Source: Cyprinodon diabolis (lineage: Eukaryota; Chordata; Actinopteri; Cyprinodontiformes; Cyprinodontidae). Taken from it: a stretch of 64,000 nucleotides of DNA. Positions 13,293 through 25,903 of this stretch are shown one piece after another. Made by a program: the position numbers and the translations under genes. The notes beneath the pieces are model-generated. The model saw only the letters and a list, made by a program, of their open reading frames with translations, had not been told where the DNA came from and made no database searches. The DNA is taken from assembly GCA_030533445.1 (NCBI GenBank), contig CM060064.1:40761287-40825286 (forward strand). Reading direction: 5' to 3'. The first letter of the stretch is position 1; each line of letters begins with the position of its first letter.

Positions 13293-14238
13293 GGAACATA
13301 AGAGACAGGGGCTGAAAGTACAAGAACAAACAAACCACAATTACTGTACTCCTTTTAGCCTTCCTGTTATCAGATTTATTTCTCACTCTCTCTTTACAGG
13401 GAATACAATTTCAGTTTTTTTCTTACATGTCATAGCTTTGGTTGCCTCAACTGAAAATGCTATTGGTGATAAAAATATGTAAATTTGACTCCTCGTCCCA
13501 AAGTAACAGCATCGATAGTTGGAAATATTGGTAGTTTATACTTTGGCATGATTTTGATGATAAAACTACTGTTAATTTCTTAGTGTGTTTCTAGTTAGTA
13601 GTGTTAGAATGCCAAAGATATAATTGACTCTGGTACAATTTTAACTTAGGAAACATTGTTCACTTGGAAACATCCTTTTCCAGAGGCGCCGTCATTATTT
13701 CAGCTGGACGGTGCCAGACTTTGTACTCTTTTCCTCTCAACAGCACAGCTTTATAGGCACAGAGTGTGGGTGCTTTATAGGTTAAAACTTAATCCAGTTC
13801 TCCCTCCCTTAAAAAGAATTAAAAAGCTTCCTTAATCAAAAAAGTCAGACAAACCCCTAACCACTTTTTGATCTGCCAAAATGTTGTATCTAGTAAGAAA
13901 ACAGTCTACCTTCTCTTTGAAGACTGCAGACTGCATGTGTCTGTAGTTCCCACGGTAAATAAGAATAATTGGAAGAAGGTCATCTAACCATATTGTATTG
14001 ATTATGCTTCTGTTCTATCTGTTCTTAAACCGTGTTGTTGACATTAGGTACCTCATTAAATGTTATGCATTCAGCCTTATTTTACAGCAACAACTTTTTT
14101 TAAGTTCAAATAAGTTCAGTATTTATTTTCTTTGTGTTAAGAAATTCAACGCAATGGTATAATTTCTTTTGTTTAACTAAAGTCCATAAATACTTTCAGA
14201 AATGATTCAAACTAAAACAGTTCTCTCTCTTTTTGCAG

Positions 14239-15172
14239 GGGCTGTTCTTGGGATAAATGCCACTGAGCCAGACAATAAAGTCAATATCACTTCTCCACTC
14301 ATTGAGGAGGATGGCCCTGTAAAGGTCAATGATGTTATCACGACAGTAACTGGGATGAGCATCTCTGCCACTTCTGCTCCTGTCAGCTCTGTGACCCAGA
14401 GGGTGGGGCGTATCCCTCGTGGAGACAAGGAAGATGATCAGAGCAGCGGCATGTTTGCTGATACGGTGGCTCCCACGATGGAGAAAATAAGCGTGGGCAC
14501 AACGCCCCAGATCATTCCTGATTCGGCTGAGACAGACCTTCTGCTGCCTAGCAACCCACGCATTGTGGAAGGAGAGGTAGAAGGGGATGAAGAAAAGCGG
14601 CGCACGCCAAATAATGACCCACCTTGGATTAATGTCAAGGAAACTTCCATGGTTGACCTGGACCACCGTACTACCATCCCGCCAGCAGCTGCAACCAACC
14701 CCTCCAACCCTGATGTCCTTCATGTGGACTTCTTTGATCCAGCCTCTCGTGGGCGTAACCTAGACCTAGCCCCGCCCTCTCCATCATCTCTGGCCCATGA
14801 GCTTCAAGGTGGGGATGCAACATCCTGGGCAATGCCCGAAAACTATGACTACCTTACACCGTATGAAGATGGGATAACCCCCACTGTTGAAGAATACAGC
14901 TACAGCACTACCACTGATGCTTATGAGAGCGATGAAGACCTTAGAGAGGCTGCGGGGTCTCCTGCTCGCTCCAGGCCCCGCGTTCCAGGATCTGGATCCT
15001 TCAACCCTGGGGGACCGTATCCTGGTGTGGTACCTAACATCTCACCTAATGGTTGCCGGCTGGGGTACCAGATGATCAATGGAAGCTGCCGCTCTGCCTG
15101 CGAGATGCAGCCCAACTATTGCCTCAACGGAGGACAGTGCTACCAGCTGGGTGGCGAGGAGATATTCTGCAG
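14239..15172 (+). CDS. cspg5: cspg5 exon 2: ectodomain of chondroitin sulfate proteoglycan 5
   Basis: This 934-bp exon encodes most of the extracellular part of neuroglycan C/CALEB, a neural proteoglycan that acts at the cell surface in neurite and synapse development. It begins after TTTTTGCAG (phase 1) and ends at AG|GTAAAA (phase 2). The frame is open throughout. In order it shows: two N-glycosylation sequons near the start (NAT, NIT); a Thr/Ser/Pro-rich stretch with a few Ser-Gly pairs; a block VLHVDFFDPASRG resembling the mammalian DIIDIDYF segment; an acidic Tyr-rich segment (YDYLTPYEDG... to YESDEDL) matching the acidic box of the family; and, from about 15054, the cysteine-rich EGF-like domain with NGSC and YCLNGGQC. 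The exon stops between the fourth and fifth EGF cysteines, as in mammals. Assignment to CSPG5 is firm. The a or b paralogue is undecided. Confidence 0.94.
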
Positions 15173-18100
15173 GTAAAATAAGCTAAAGTTGGTTTTTAAA
15201 CACAAGCATGAAGGGTTCAAAACTCACCTGGTCTCCTCTGTTCCAGCTACTTGAAGTTATTTCTAAAATGTAAGAACTGTTATAACTCAAAATAATTATT
15301 TATTTAATAACTTATGAACTATTAATGTGTATCTATAGACTGTATTATAACTTCAGACAAACAGTTAATTGATATTAGTGTTAAATCAGACATGTCCATT
15401 AACAGTTCTGTCCCAGTACTGTAGAGCCTGCTTTACAGACACCTCTTATTAACTGCTGCAATGCCTATTCTTTAGGCCAAATCAGATAGTGCTGCTGAAT
15501 GAAGGTGGAGGTAATGGAACAAGAGAATAATTTATGTCATGATCAGACTACATACAACCCCCAACTAACACATTTACAGGTATACAGTAAGTGTGTTAAG
15601 TGTGTGTTTCTATAGATAAAACTGTAAATCTGTGAGCGCTACAGTGGGGGAGTGCAGGATTAGTATGAATACCGTGGTTGATTTCTAATATTCTAATCAT
15701 GACTATGAAGCATTTGCTGTCTAGAATTTCCATTCAATAGGAGGAGACATACATTGTCTGCACTGGTTCAGTATTTGTTTAACTTTATGTCTGCATATCA
15801 CCTTTGTGTTTGTCCCTAGTTTTAACCAAACCTTTCATGATAACATCTTCTTTCTCTGGTATAACTTTTAAGATGCATGTTAATTTAAATGTGATTGGGA
15901 TTGCCATAGTTTTTAATAGATATCTGTAGGTGCGATGCATTTCTCTTGTTCATTTAAGTGATTAGATTGAGCTGAACTAATTGGTGCAGTTATCATATAC
16001 TTTAAGCAGAGTCCTGCTTTTAAGGGTCATGAAAACCAGAACAACTTCAGTTATAGCTTTTACGAGTACAAATGATCCACTTATCAGACAGTGAAGAAAA
16101 AGACAGGAAATAATCTTTTACTATCTATATTTTATTCTTGGATATTTCTCGGTAAAAATGTGTGAAAAAACTGGTAGAAAACAGTAAAATTTAACTTTAC
16201 AGGTGCCCAGTTTTCCAAATTGAATATATATTTGTATTTAATGTAGAACCACATAAATTTAATGACAGAGGACAGTGATAGCGCTATTAGATCAGAAGAA
16301 GATTTAGCATGCAACCCCCCATAATCATTAAATGGATGAACCAACCAATCATTCTAGGTAGACTTCCAATTAGTGAGCAGCTGCTGCACGGATCTGCATG
16401 CAGATTTATGCGGGTCGGCAAACAGCCTCCTGACTGGAACCGATACTGAAGATATTAATTAGCCGACTCTGCCTACACAGTTCTCATACAAGCTCAAAAA
16501 CCTCTTCGACATCTCTGTCTGATTAAAAATAAAATATTACAGAGACAGGTGCCACCCAGAGAAGTCGGATCAATCAGCAAGGGAGGGAAAACAGTAATGG
16601 ATTTATGACCTCTGGGGATACAGAGGACAGAAGAGCTTAGAGCTTTAAAGTTTTGTTGTAGTTATGACCCTAATCCTAGTTAACCTCTAGAAAATTTGAT
16701 CATAAAATAGGTAGTTCTATTATGGTTTAAAATATGATTATTTTTGCATTGCACATTTGCCAAGTATGTTGATTATAAATAAATGCCACTGATTATAAAC
16801 AGTTGAATTTGTAGGGCTGTTTCCTTATGGGCTCCAGCTGTAAAAGACAGGGGTATGGCCAAACTGAGAACCAGTTCTCCTAATAATGCAAGAGGCAGCA
16901 GTAAAAAAAGGGATAAGAATGAATAAAGACACACTTATAATATCAGATAGAAAATAAAATCTATACAAATCTGAAGCAGGTAGGTATCTGTAAAGAACTA
17001 TTAAAAGGTAAAAAGCTTTGGCAATTTTTGCAACTGAAATGAAAAACGGTCAAATTTGGTTGAGTTTTGGAATGGCTGTTGTGAAAAAGCTACTGGGTTT
17101 TTAGTTTGGTGGTTGTTTGAAATGTTCAGGTGGACACAAAGATAAGGAGCAGACTTGCCAATGACTGTCTTGCAAAACATGGTACCAATGCAGCAACCTG
17201 CTAGAATGCAGTGATGCCTAATTATTAAGGGAGAACCGATTACAATTGGTGAGGAATCAACATTAACAAAACGATATGCAATGTTATATATGACATCTAT
17301 TCATCGTAAAGATGTGTGAAGAAATTATTGTGAATAATGTCACCAATTAGAATATAAATGATTACATCTAAGCACTCCTTTGATATTTAGAATGTTTTTC
17401 TCATTAATATCCTGGTTGCACTGCCATTAAACATACTGTGCAGCTCTATATCACACAGTAAATGTTACAGGGGTTAATGTACTTTTGCATTTCAGCCTTT
17501 GGCTCAATAAAGCAGCAGCACACATGGTAGTGATGATAGTACAGTATAACATCTATTGCATATTTAGCCTGGGTGGTGACCCATACAATTAGGAAATCCC
17601 TGTGGATCCCTCTGCTCAGTTTGGCTGGAACTTCCTTCATAGATCATTTCCAGTTCAAGCCCATATCTAGAACAACTGCAGGATTGATCATAATTAATAA
17701 CGTAGTCCTAATCATAACATTTTCTGTTTGGATGCAATACTCAACCTGCCTTCCATCAAATAAAGATACAAGTTGTAAATGAAAAACAGATTTAATGAGA
17801 ATTCAGGCACAATCAATTGACTAAAAGATGTTAATACCCAGTCAGACGCCAGAATAGTTTGTGATCCGACAGATGTGTAAAATCACACTCAATTTTCTTT
17901 CAAGCTCATTTAAAAATAAATAAAAAAACATTAAAAATCACATATTTAATCCCAATAATTAATCTTTAACTCAAAAAGAAAGATGACTAATGGATACTAA
18001 AAAATGTTGGAAGACCAACAACTACAAAAAAAAAAACAAACACTAAAAAAGACAATAATTTTGTAAATAAAAAAAGATCAAACTAGATTTTAATCTTATC

Positions 18101-18359
18101 TGAAAACACAAAATAATTCAGAATGTAGTTTCTTTTTAGGCACTCTGATCCAAATATTTAGGGCATATTTTGGGCTTCAGTCAGCAGATAGTAGCAGCGA
18201 TGAACCTCCTGAGAGTGAGTCAGTGAGATATACTGAGAGGCATTTGACTTCTGGGCAAAAGCAAGATATGGGTCAGTGGAGCGCTGGCGTGTGACCAATA
18301 TGCTCTTCAGTGGATGAAGCCATGAGTTTGTGTAGGATTACACGTGACTTGGGTTTTTG

Positions 18360-19556
18360 TAGGGGTGTAAATCACATCCATCATGGCGATTCGATTCGGT
18401 ATCGATTTCCTGACCCAACGATTCGATTATTTTCGATACTCAAGAATACGCCACGATTCGATTCGATTAATCGATTAATCGGTTAATTTTTTTTATTATT
18501 AATATTATTATTATTTTTACACCTTACAGGCTAAACAGTTTCAAGTTTGAAATAAATCAATGAAAGCTGTAATATCATTATGCATTTTCTTTAGAAACAA
18601 CAGCAAATAACAGAAGTAGAAAAGTTGCATCAAAAAATACTGCAAAAATACTGCACAATATCAGTGTAATGAGTTCAATGCAATACCTCGGCTCCAGAGA
18701 AACTGTCCAACATATATTTTTTTAAATGTAATAAATATACTCAGGAAAGAGAGATGTTACTTAGAGAGTTAGACAGGAATAAAAATAAACTAGATATAAG
18801 GGAATTGTTTCAAAGGTCATCTGGGGATGTAGTTTTTGGTAGTATTTTTAATTTTCTAAGAAGAACGGGTATTTTAGGGAGAATATAATAGTTTGTCTGG
18901 TCCATACTCCATTCTGGAAGGTGGCGGTAATGCACCTATAAGTTGTTTGCCAACCGCCATTAAAAAAAAGAAGAAGAAGAAGGCTCCAGAGTGTCGACGT
19001 CACCGCCCCCTTGAGAGACGCTCCGCTGCACCTCTCCCAGATTGTAGCTGGCCGCAAACAGTGCACCAGACAGGAGACCGCCTTGTTTTGTTTTTATGAC
19101 CGAAATTGCGGAAAACAACTCGTGAAGTTTGACCCGCTAGAAGAACGAGGTGCGCGAGACCGCTAGGACCCTTTTTCCAGTTGAATCTCCGCTCTTTTTG
19201 GCCCTCATGTCCCTCCGTCGTCGGACTAAACTCTTCCCCACTTCCTCACCGCCTCGGCCGTATCTAGACCCACAGTGTTAGAACAGACCACGCTTCAATA
19301 CTGAGCATAATTAAAAAATGTCTGTGTGAAGCTTGCTGCAACAAACTGCTGTAAGAGTATAACCAGGAAGCGCGGTAGGAGGGCAAAATAGGTTTAGCGG
19401 ACCCGCAGCACGGGAGGGAGAATTACGCCCAGGAGCAAATGGATAAAAATAGACCGGAGGGGAAAAAAAACATGAATCGATTATCTTGCGGACATGTCGA
19501 TGCATCGGATCGTCGGCTTTTGGATCGATGCAAAACGATTATTATTTACACCCCTA
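18360..19556. mobile_element. Non-autonomous hAT element, 1.2 kb
   Basis: Ends are TAGGGGTGTAAAT and its inverse ATTTACACCCCTA. Perfect 8-bp target duplications GGTTTTTG lie at 18352-18359 and 19557-19564. Subterminal sequence is rich in ATTCGATT and ATCGAT motifs on both sides, possible transposase sites. No transposase frame is present. The interior contains a likely LINE tail and a GC-rich stretch near 19000-19280. Confidence 0.87.
18735..18985 (+). mobile_element. Probable non-LTR retrotransposon 3' fragment inside the hAT element
   Basis: Contains GGTGGCGGTAATGCACC and TTGCCAACCGCCATT followed by an A-rich (AAG)n tail at about 18960-18982. This text with a short tandem tail is common at the 3' ends of fish LINE copies. 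The 5' limit is approximate and the family is not certain. Confidence 0.45.
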
Positions 19557-19607
19557 GGTTTTTGTGTGAAACCTCAATTTGATTTATTCTTAATTTTTAT
19601 TTTGCTT

Positions 19608-19611
<4 letters not shown>

Positions 19612-19638
<27 letters not shown>
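19612..19638. repeat. (GT)n microsatellite
   Basis: About 13 GT units, just right of the 8-bp duplication of the hAT element at 18360-19556. Confidence 0.95.
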
Positions 19639-19642
<4 letters not shown>

Positions 19643-20228
19643 CCTTGTTGGTGCTTGCAGATTAACCAAAGCTGCTTTGTTACAATGAGGTGCATGTTTG
19701 AAATGCTGATCTAAGAGCAGCTCCGTGTATCTCTTTAGATCAGACCATGTCCTCCATATTTATAGCAAATTATTATATCAAAAGCTTGAGCTTTTTTTCC
19801 TACAAACGTTCCAAATAAAATTAAAGACTAAATCTTTAAGTTTAATCAGGTTAAATTTGAATTTACAATGAAGGTTACAGCAAATTATAATTCATATTTG
19901 TCTCAATTAGATTCCAAAAAGAAGAAAATGGTTTTATTTGTGTTTAAGTCTATTCAGTAAGAAAATAATCATAAATTACAGGTAACCATATGAAATCATT
20001 TATTTTATATTGATTTTATAATTTTATGGCCTGAAATGTTATTTAAAGGGTCTATTAGAGCTGTACAATGCACTGGGAATATACAATTCGGACAGCATGG
20101 GCAAACAATATTAATGTCGCAAAGGACTTTTTGAGTGCAATGATTGTGTTCTTATGACTTTCGCAAAGTTTGGATTGATTACATTTTATTTTGAATTTTA
20201 CGGGGGAAAAAAATGATTGCTTTAGATA

Positions 20229-21476
20229 CACTATATTGCCAAAAGTATTTGCTCACCTGCCTTGACTCACATATGAGCTTAAGTGACATCCCGTTCCTAA
20301 TCCATAGGGTTCAATATGACGTCGGTCCACCCTTTGCAGCTAGAACAGCTTCAACTCTTCTGGGAAGGCTGTCCACAAGGTTTAGGAGTGTGTTTATGGG
20401 AATTTTTGACCATTCTTCCAGAAGCGCATTTGTGAGGTCGCACACTGATGTTGGACGAGAAGGCCTGGCTCTCAGTCTCCGCTCTAATTCATCCCAAAGG
20501 TGTTCTATCGGGTTGAGGTCAGGACTCTGTGCAGGCCAGTCAAGTTCATCCACACCAGACTCTGTCATCCATGTCTTTATGGACCTTGCTTTGTGCACTG
20601 GTGCACAGTCATGTTGGAAGAGGAAGGGGCCAGCTCCAAACTGTTCCCACAAAGTTGGGAGCATGGAATTGTCCAAAATGTCTTGGTATGCTGAAGCATT
20701 CAGAGTTCCTTTCACTGGAACTAAGGGGCCAAGCCCAGCTCCTGAAAAACAACCCCACACCATAATCCCCCCTCCACCAAACTTTACACTTGGCACAATG
20801 CAGTCAGACAAGTACCGTTCTCCTGGCAACCGCCAAACCCAGACCCGTCCATCAGATTGCCAGATGGAGAAGCGCGATTCGTCACTCCAGAGAACGCGTC
20901 TCCACTGCTCTAGAGTCCAGTGGCGGCGTGCTTTACACCACCGCATCCGACGCTTTGCATTGCACTTGGTTATGTATGGCTTGGATGCAGCTGCTCGACC
21001 ATGGAAACCCATTCCATGAAGCTCTCTGCGCACTGTTCTTGAGCTAATCTGAAGGCCACATGAAGTTTGGAGGTCTGTAGTGATTGACTCTGCAGAAAGT
21101 TGGCGACCTCTTCGCACTATGCGCTTCAGCATCCGCTGACCCCGCTCCGTCAGTTTACGTGGCCTACCACTTCGTGGCTGAGTTGCTGTCGTTCCCAAAC
21201 ACTTCCATTTTCTTATAATACAGCTGACAGTTGACTGTGGAATATTTAGGAGCGAGGAAATTTCACGACTGGATTTGTTGCACAGGTGGCATCCTATCAC
21301 AGTTCCACGCTGGAATTCACTGAGCTCCTGAGAGCGACCCATTCTTTCACAAATGTTTGTAAAAACAGTCTGCATGCCTAGGTGCTTGAATTTATACACC
21401 TGTGGCCATGGAAGTGATTGGAACACCTGATTCCAATAATTTGGATGGGTGAGCAAATACTTTTGGCAATATAGTG
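20229..21476 (-). mobile_element. Apparently intact Tc1/mariner transposon, 1248 bp
   Basis: Perfect 29-bp inverted ends start CACTATATTGCCAAAAG and end CTTTTGGCAATATAGTG. TA target dinucleotides lie at 20227-20228 and 21477-21478. The element carries one uninterrupted transposase gene on the minus strand. With perfect ends and an open frame it could still be autonomous. It belongs to a different Tc1 lineage from the pair at 31642 and 47238, which have long inverted repeats. Confidence 0.95.
20311..21342 (-). CDS. Tc1-family DDE transposase, 343 aa
   Basis: Cut-and-paste transposase that binds the ends of its own element and inserts at TA. The N-terminal third has helix-turn-helix features ([21 protein letters not shown]) and the GRPR-type linker (SGRPRKLT). 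The catalytic domain shows the three acidic residues in [16 protein letters not shown] and [15 protein letters not shown]. The last two are separated by 34 residues, which is the DD34E pattern of Tc1. The frame stays open 54 codons further upstream to 21504, beyond the element end. I chose the Met at 21342 ([10 protein letters not shown]) because it is inside the element and gives the usual family length of about 340 residues. There are no stops or frameshifts. This is a transposon gene, antisense to the host gene. Confidence 0.93.
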   Translation of the reverse strand: MGRSQELSEFQRGTVIGCHLCNKSSREISSLLNIPQSTVSCIIRKWKCLGTTATQPRSGRPRKLTERGQRMLKRIVRRGRQLSAESITTDLQTSCGLQISSRTVRRELHGMGFHGRAAASKPYITKCNAKRRMRWCKARRHWTLEQWRRVLWSDESRFSIWQSDGRVWVWRLPGERYLSDCIVPSVKFGGGGIMVWGCFSGAGLGPLVPVKGTLNASAYQDILDNSMLPTLWEQFGAGPFLFQHDCAPVHKARSIKTWMTESGVDELDWPAQSPDLNPIEHLWDELERRLRARPSRPTSVCDLTNALLEEWSKIPINTLLNLVDSLPRRVEAVLAAKGGPTSY

Positions 21477-21890
21477 TATGTTTTAGAGTTGCCTCTGAAC
21501 ACAAAAGTTTGGGGCTTCTGTTGAATTACTTATAATTTGCAGGGTTACAAAATGCAATCATTTCTTTTAGTTTATAAACCGTTTACTATGACGATTAAAG
21601 CCAAATAATAATGCAATTTACTGACCACTTTCATTTATAACCAATCAATGTTTTTGCATGCAGTTTTTCCCAGCCTTCCAGATTCCAAAATACAAAATCT
21701 TCCATGACAGGCCATTAGTTGCAACAAGTGGTTTGTTTCTTGAATGCACTTGATTGTTTGAAGAACATATGTTATTTCACTGAAAAAATAATGTAACTGC
21801 TTTTGGCATTTATTTAATCATATTTAGTTACAATTGTTTTATGTCCTACCTTCCTAACATGAAACAATTGTGTTAAAGAAACTAAATTAG

Positions 21891-22841
21891 AGTTGCTGTA
21901 GGAGATCTTGGAAAAACAGTTCCAGCAAGCTGTATTTTTGAACATACACAGCCATGCCTCTCCCTTCAGACCACCCCTCGAAACCATGCCTTTAAAACAC
22001 ATGAACGACATGCTGCCTGCAGCGCGTCTAGAGCAGCAGCAGCAGCGCGTCTGAGCAGCTGAAGCCGCACGTCGCTGATCTCGGAGCTTGCAGGGAGACA
22101 GGCAGCACTGATGATGCAGAGTGCAATGAGCACTCCTCTGAAACAGTTTATTAACGCCTAAATTAACTTAAAATGCCGAAATCTGTCAGCAAAACATGCT
22201 CGCTTTTATTATCCTGGTGCCTGCAGTTTGGATTATGTACATGAAAAGGCCTTCCAGCCGCCGCGGTGAACCGCGAGCGAATGATCAAGGCAGAGGCTGC
22301 TGTTGAATGGGATTCCTAGTGACCGCACTGCCAGTGTACGGGGGTCTAAGCTGCTCTGACAGAAATAATATTTGAAGGCAGGATGGCTCTGGATGAACTG
22401 ACTGTACTGACGATTTTTTCAGGTGGACTTTCTCACTTTAAAATGGATTCAAACTACTTTTTACCCACTGATCATAGCAAATATAGCTGCCATTGTTACA
22501 GGCAAAGAAAGGATAGGGTCCGTCCAACGCACATCAGACCCACTTTTTCCTTCACGCCGTGACTACACGAGAATTGGGAGGTCGATTTGTTCACGTCAGG
22601 GTAAGCGCACAGGGGGGAGGGACAAGCAGACGAACATGATTGACTTGTCAGGAACCAATCGTGTACAACGGACCGTCTTTTGTGATTAGTTGGGATTACT
22701 CATTGATTTCTCACTGTAGCAGGGACTATTTATTTTAATTTCACTTCCAGACCTTCTATTTCACTGTTTGCTTAGCGGCTGTGGGGAGATCTTTGAGCCA
22801 CATGGTCAAAAATGTATCAGAAAAGATCTCCTACTGCACCT
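21891..22841. mobile_element. Kolobok-like non-autonomous DNA element
   Basis: The left end reads AGTTGCTGTAGGAGATCTT. The right end, read inverted, gives AGGTGCAGTAGGAGATCTT, so the two form a 19-bp inverted repeat with two mismatches. TTAA follows on the right (22842-22845) and TTAG, a one-base change, precedes on the left (21887-21890). TTAA targets with such ends fit Kolobok-type elements. A frame at 22423-22689 has no recognisable transposase motif. The interior is GC-rich near 22020-22100 with repeated CAG. Confidence 0.65.
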
Positions 22842-23893
22842 TTAAGTAAATGCCAAAAACTGTTGCATTATTTTTTCTGTGTTCTTGCAAAAATATGGAG
22901 GAAATAATAACTTAAAATATATTAAAACTTTAATAAAATGAAAGTTAATTTAATCTGATGTTACAGCCTCCAAAGATTTTCAAAAGTGCATCCAAGAAAC
23001 ACTCACAGCGTGTCTTGGAAAATGTTGGTTTTTGGCTGCAACATTTAAGTCAAAAAATCCTTTTTACTACCTCCCATCATCACACCACACATTTGAACAA
23101 CAAAACCCTCTTCACTACGCCCTCCCTTGTGTTTTTTTGATCTCTTGAATTATTGCCAGGGTCTAAAATTGACCAACTTCATGTAAACAATTTCAAATAT
23201 TGAATTATACATCTTAACACTAAATTGATAATTCTTTTTTGATGACAACCAGGATTGAAAGTAATTTTCTATCAAAAGTCATGTGAATTTGAAATGTCTA
23301 AAAGTCTAAAATGTCTAAAAAAGAAAATGCAAATTAGATGTGTTCTGTCCAGTGGAGCCAGGAAATGCACAGCGCGATGCCGTCACGTTTACAGTATGCT
23401 TGGCCGATATAAACAACAAATAGAGTTAGCAAACTAGCACAGAGCAAAGACCAGTAATGGACTAAGCTTTTAATAAATATGTTACAATCAGGCATGTTGT
23501 ACATATCAGGTCAGATACTATAGTCATGGTACATGCCATCCAGAGGCATAGAGAGAGAAATGTGATTCTAATGGGACACTGGCAAGAGAAACAGCTGATC
23601 AGCCATGTTAAGTAAATATTCGCTACATCAAAACATGTTCAAAAACTGTGTTTCCATCAGAGATGGGGACTCGAGTTTGTGACTCATACTCGAGTCGCAC
23701 TTAAGTCGCATATTTAATGACTTCAGACTCGACTTAGACTTTCATTTGAAGGACTTCAGACTCGACTGAGACTCGTGATTTCTGACTTGTGAACAATATT
23801 TTATTCAAGTGTTTTTTGTTTTACTAACTTGACTGATCGCCGCTCGCCTTACCCGCACACAGAAGAGGTAAAAAAAAAAAAAAAAGTAGCACT

Positions 23894-24595
23894 TGTGGCC
23901 AGTATGGCCCCACACTCAGTCGTTGACACAAGGGGGAGCAAACAACTCAAAGACCCAAACCGTGAAGCACTCAAGTTCAAGTGTTTTATTTATACAAAAA
24001 GCCACAGCAAAAGTGGCATAATAAAAGAGTCCTTTTCTTCTCCTGATAAAACCTAAAATTCAAGAGTTTTCCTTAAAAATCAGAGGCTGGAAGTTGGGCT
24101 CCGCTTGTTATGCTGCTTCTGGTGCGAGTGATCGGCCTGGAGCACCCACGGGCTGATCCACAGCTGACTGCGGCGCCTCGGCACTGTTCCACTCCCTGGC
24201 GTGCCACACCCCTTTCTACACCGATCCAGCTAAAAAGAGAAGCAAGGAGAACGCCAGCATCCACGCGCCAAAACCCCGTCGGAAGATATATTCCTGTTAA
24301 TGCTTTAAGTGAGGGGGAGCGCTACTTACAGACGAGGTTCCTCCTCTGCCCTAATACTCCTTACTGGGCCATCTGTGCACCCTCCTGGCGCACGGACCCC
24401 GCCTGCCTCTCCCCCGGCAGCGTGTCCGTCTCTGTCACCTGCAGATTCCGTTCTCCTTCTCCTTTCCTTCAGACTCCTTTTATGTCGGCTTTAATCAGCC
24501 CTTGCTCACACCTGAGCGCAGCAATTACGCAGCGCAATTAATGCACTCCGCCTCCTCAGACAACTACTTCAGTCCAGTGCGCATGGATTGTCACA
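23894..24595 (-). mobile_element. Probable solo LTR inside the hAT element
   Basis: Bounded by TGTGGCCAGTATGG and GGATTGTCACA, giving TG...CA ends on both strands. On the minus strand an AATAAA signal (complement near 23985) lies about 90 bases before the end, as expected for an LTR. The sequence is markedly more GC-rich than its surroundings. I cannot find a matching 5-bp target duplication, so the limits are tentative. The 143-residue plus-strand frame over it is probably not a gene. Confidence 0.45.
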
Positions 24596-25112
24596 AGGGA
24601 AAAACAAACCAAAACAACCCAACATGCAGGAAAAAATCAAAAGTCTAAAATAAAGGAAAACAATCATATAAAAAAGAAACATCAAAACATGCAAAGCTCA
24701 AGAAGAAAATACAAAGAAAAACAAATCATATCTTCCTCTCCAAACATGCAAAGCATAAAACTAACATTTAAATGAAAGAAAACCATAAATCATATTTTTC
24801 CCTTTGCAACACACTGACGTCACTGACGCAACAGTACGTGACATATATGCCCGTGCGCATGCATGCATGCAACCCATACAGATATGGAAGCGATGATTAC
24901 CCCCCCTGTTTCGGTGCCACCGTTCGTAATAACCTTTGGCTACAAAAACTTTACATAAGGCGGGAATAAAAGAGCAGCAAACTGCAGCTTCTTTAGAAAA
25001 AAATACACGATGCTTGGTCCACCACATCTAATTTTATCAGCCACAGTGCAGTGCAGGTGTACAGCCAGGGACATCACAGACATAAGGCAATAATTCAGGA
25101 CCTTATTATTTC

Positions 25113-25867
25113 CAGTGATGGGACTAACGGCGTTGAAAGTAACGGCGTTACTAACGCCGTTACCTTGTTTTAGTAACGAGTAATCTAGCTAATTACTTTG
25201 ACTGTAACTATAACGCAGTTACCATTGCAGACACCCCGTTACTGCGCGTTACTCAGGTCGCACAATGAACCTTTTTTCATGATAGGACTCGTGCGCAGCT
25301 GTGTGAAGCTGACACCCCACCCACGTCCAAAAACTCTGCATATAGACTGAATGGTTAGTGCAACGTTAGTGCAGATTTGAGCAGAAAAAAATATTGTTTG
25401 TGCTACTTTTGTTTAAGAGATATTAAAGATTATTTTTTAGGTCATCCAGAGGTGCGCGCCTTGTCATGAGAGAGGGGAGGATGAGAATGGCTGATGTATA
25501 GTGAGATTCCGTCTGTCAGTTGGGTAGGTGGGTGTTTCCGCTGGTGGGTGTTAACGTACAGCACACACAGAGAGATGGAGAGTGAGGATGACTCCAGCAG
25601 CAAAACAGCGTTTTCCTGATGCAAATACCGGTGTTACGTCGAGCTGCGTTTCCCCATCACATACGGTTTCCTCTGCATCTCCGCACAGCGCAGGCGGCAC
25701 GAGTCACCGCGCAAGCGACAGGAAACGCGCATGCTCGCTAAAGGCGCTCACCAGTCGCCCTGTGCTCGCGCCACAGGAGAACTATGGAGAGCGAAAATCA
25801 AATGATAGCCTATATGGAGAAAGGGAGAAATCTGGATGAATGGATGGATGGATGGATGGACGGATGG

Positions 25868-25903
<36 letters not shown>

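Larger units (their letters stand above)
1..14238 (+). other. Intron 1 or upstream flank of cspg5, repeat-rich
   Basis: No exon or other gene was recognised here. The known family structure puts the signal peptide in a separate first exon, and no suitable hydrophobic start exon with a donor was found, so this stretch is probably intron 1. It ends in a strong pyrimidine tract and AG at 14237-14238. It holds a hAT MITE, a solo LTR, an (AT)n tract, dispersed repeats and a compact LTR element, annotated separately. The stretches 1-1290, 1770-2920, 3160-5020, 5880-7350, 7660-9670 and 10450-12050 show AT-rich sequence with no supported feature. Bases about 1290-1760 resemble a worn retroelement tail but could not be assigned. 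Confidence 0.6.

Noticed and set aside
1..14238. Search for the signal-peptide exon of cspg5
   Set aside because: No ATG followed by a hydrophobic run and a phase-1 donor convincing enough to call.
14196..14723. 175-residue minus-strand frame opposite cspg5 exon 2
   Set aside because: Shadow of the real plus-strand exon, with no motifs of its own.
22423..22689. 88-residue frame inside the Kolobok-like element
   Set aside because: No transposase motif, and it lies in a short non-autonomous element.
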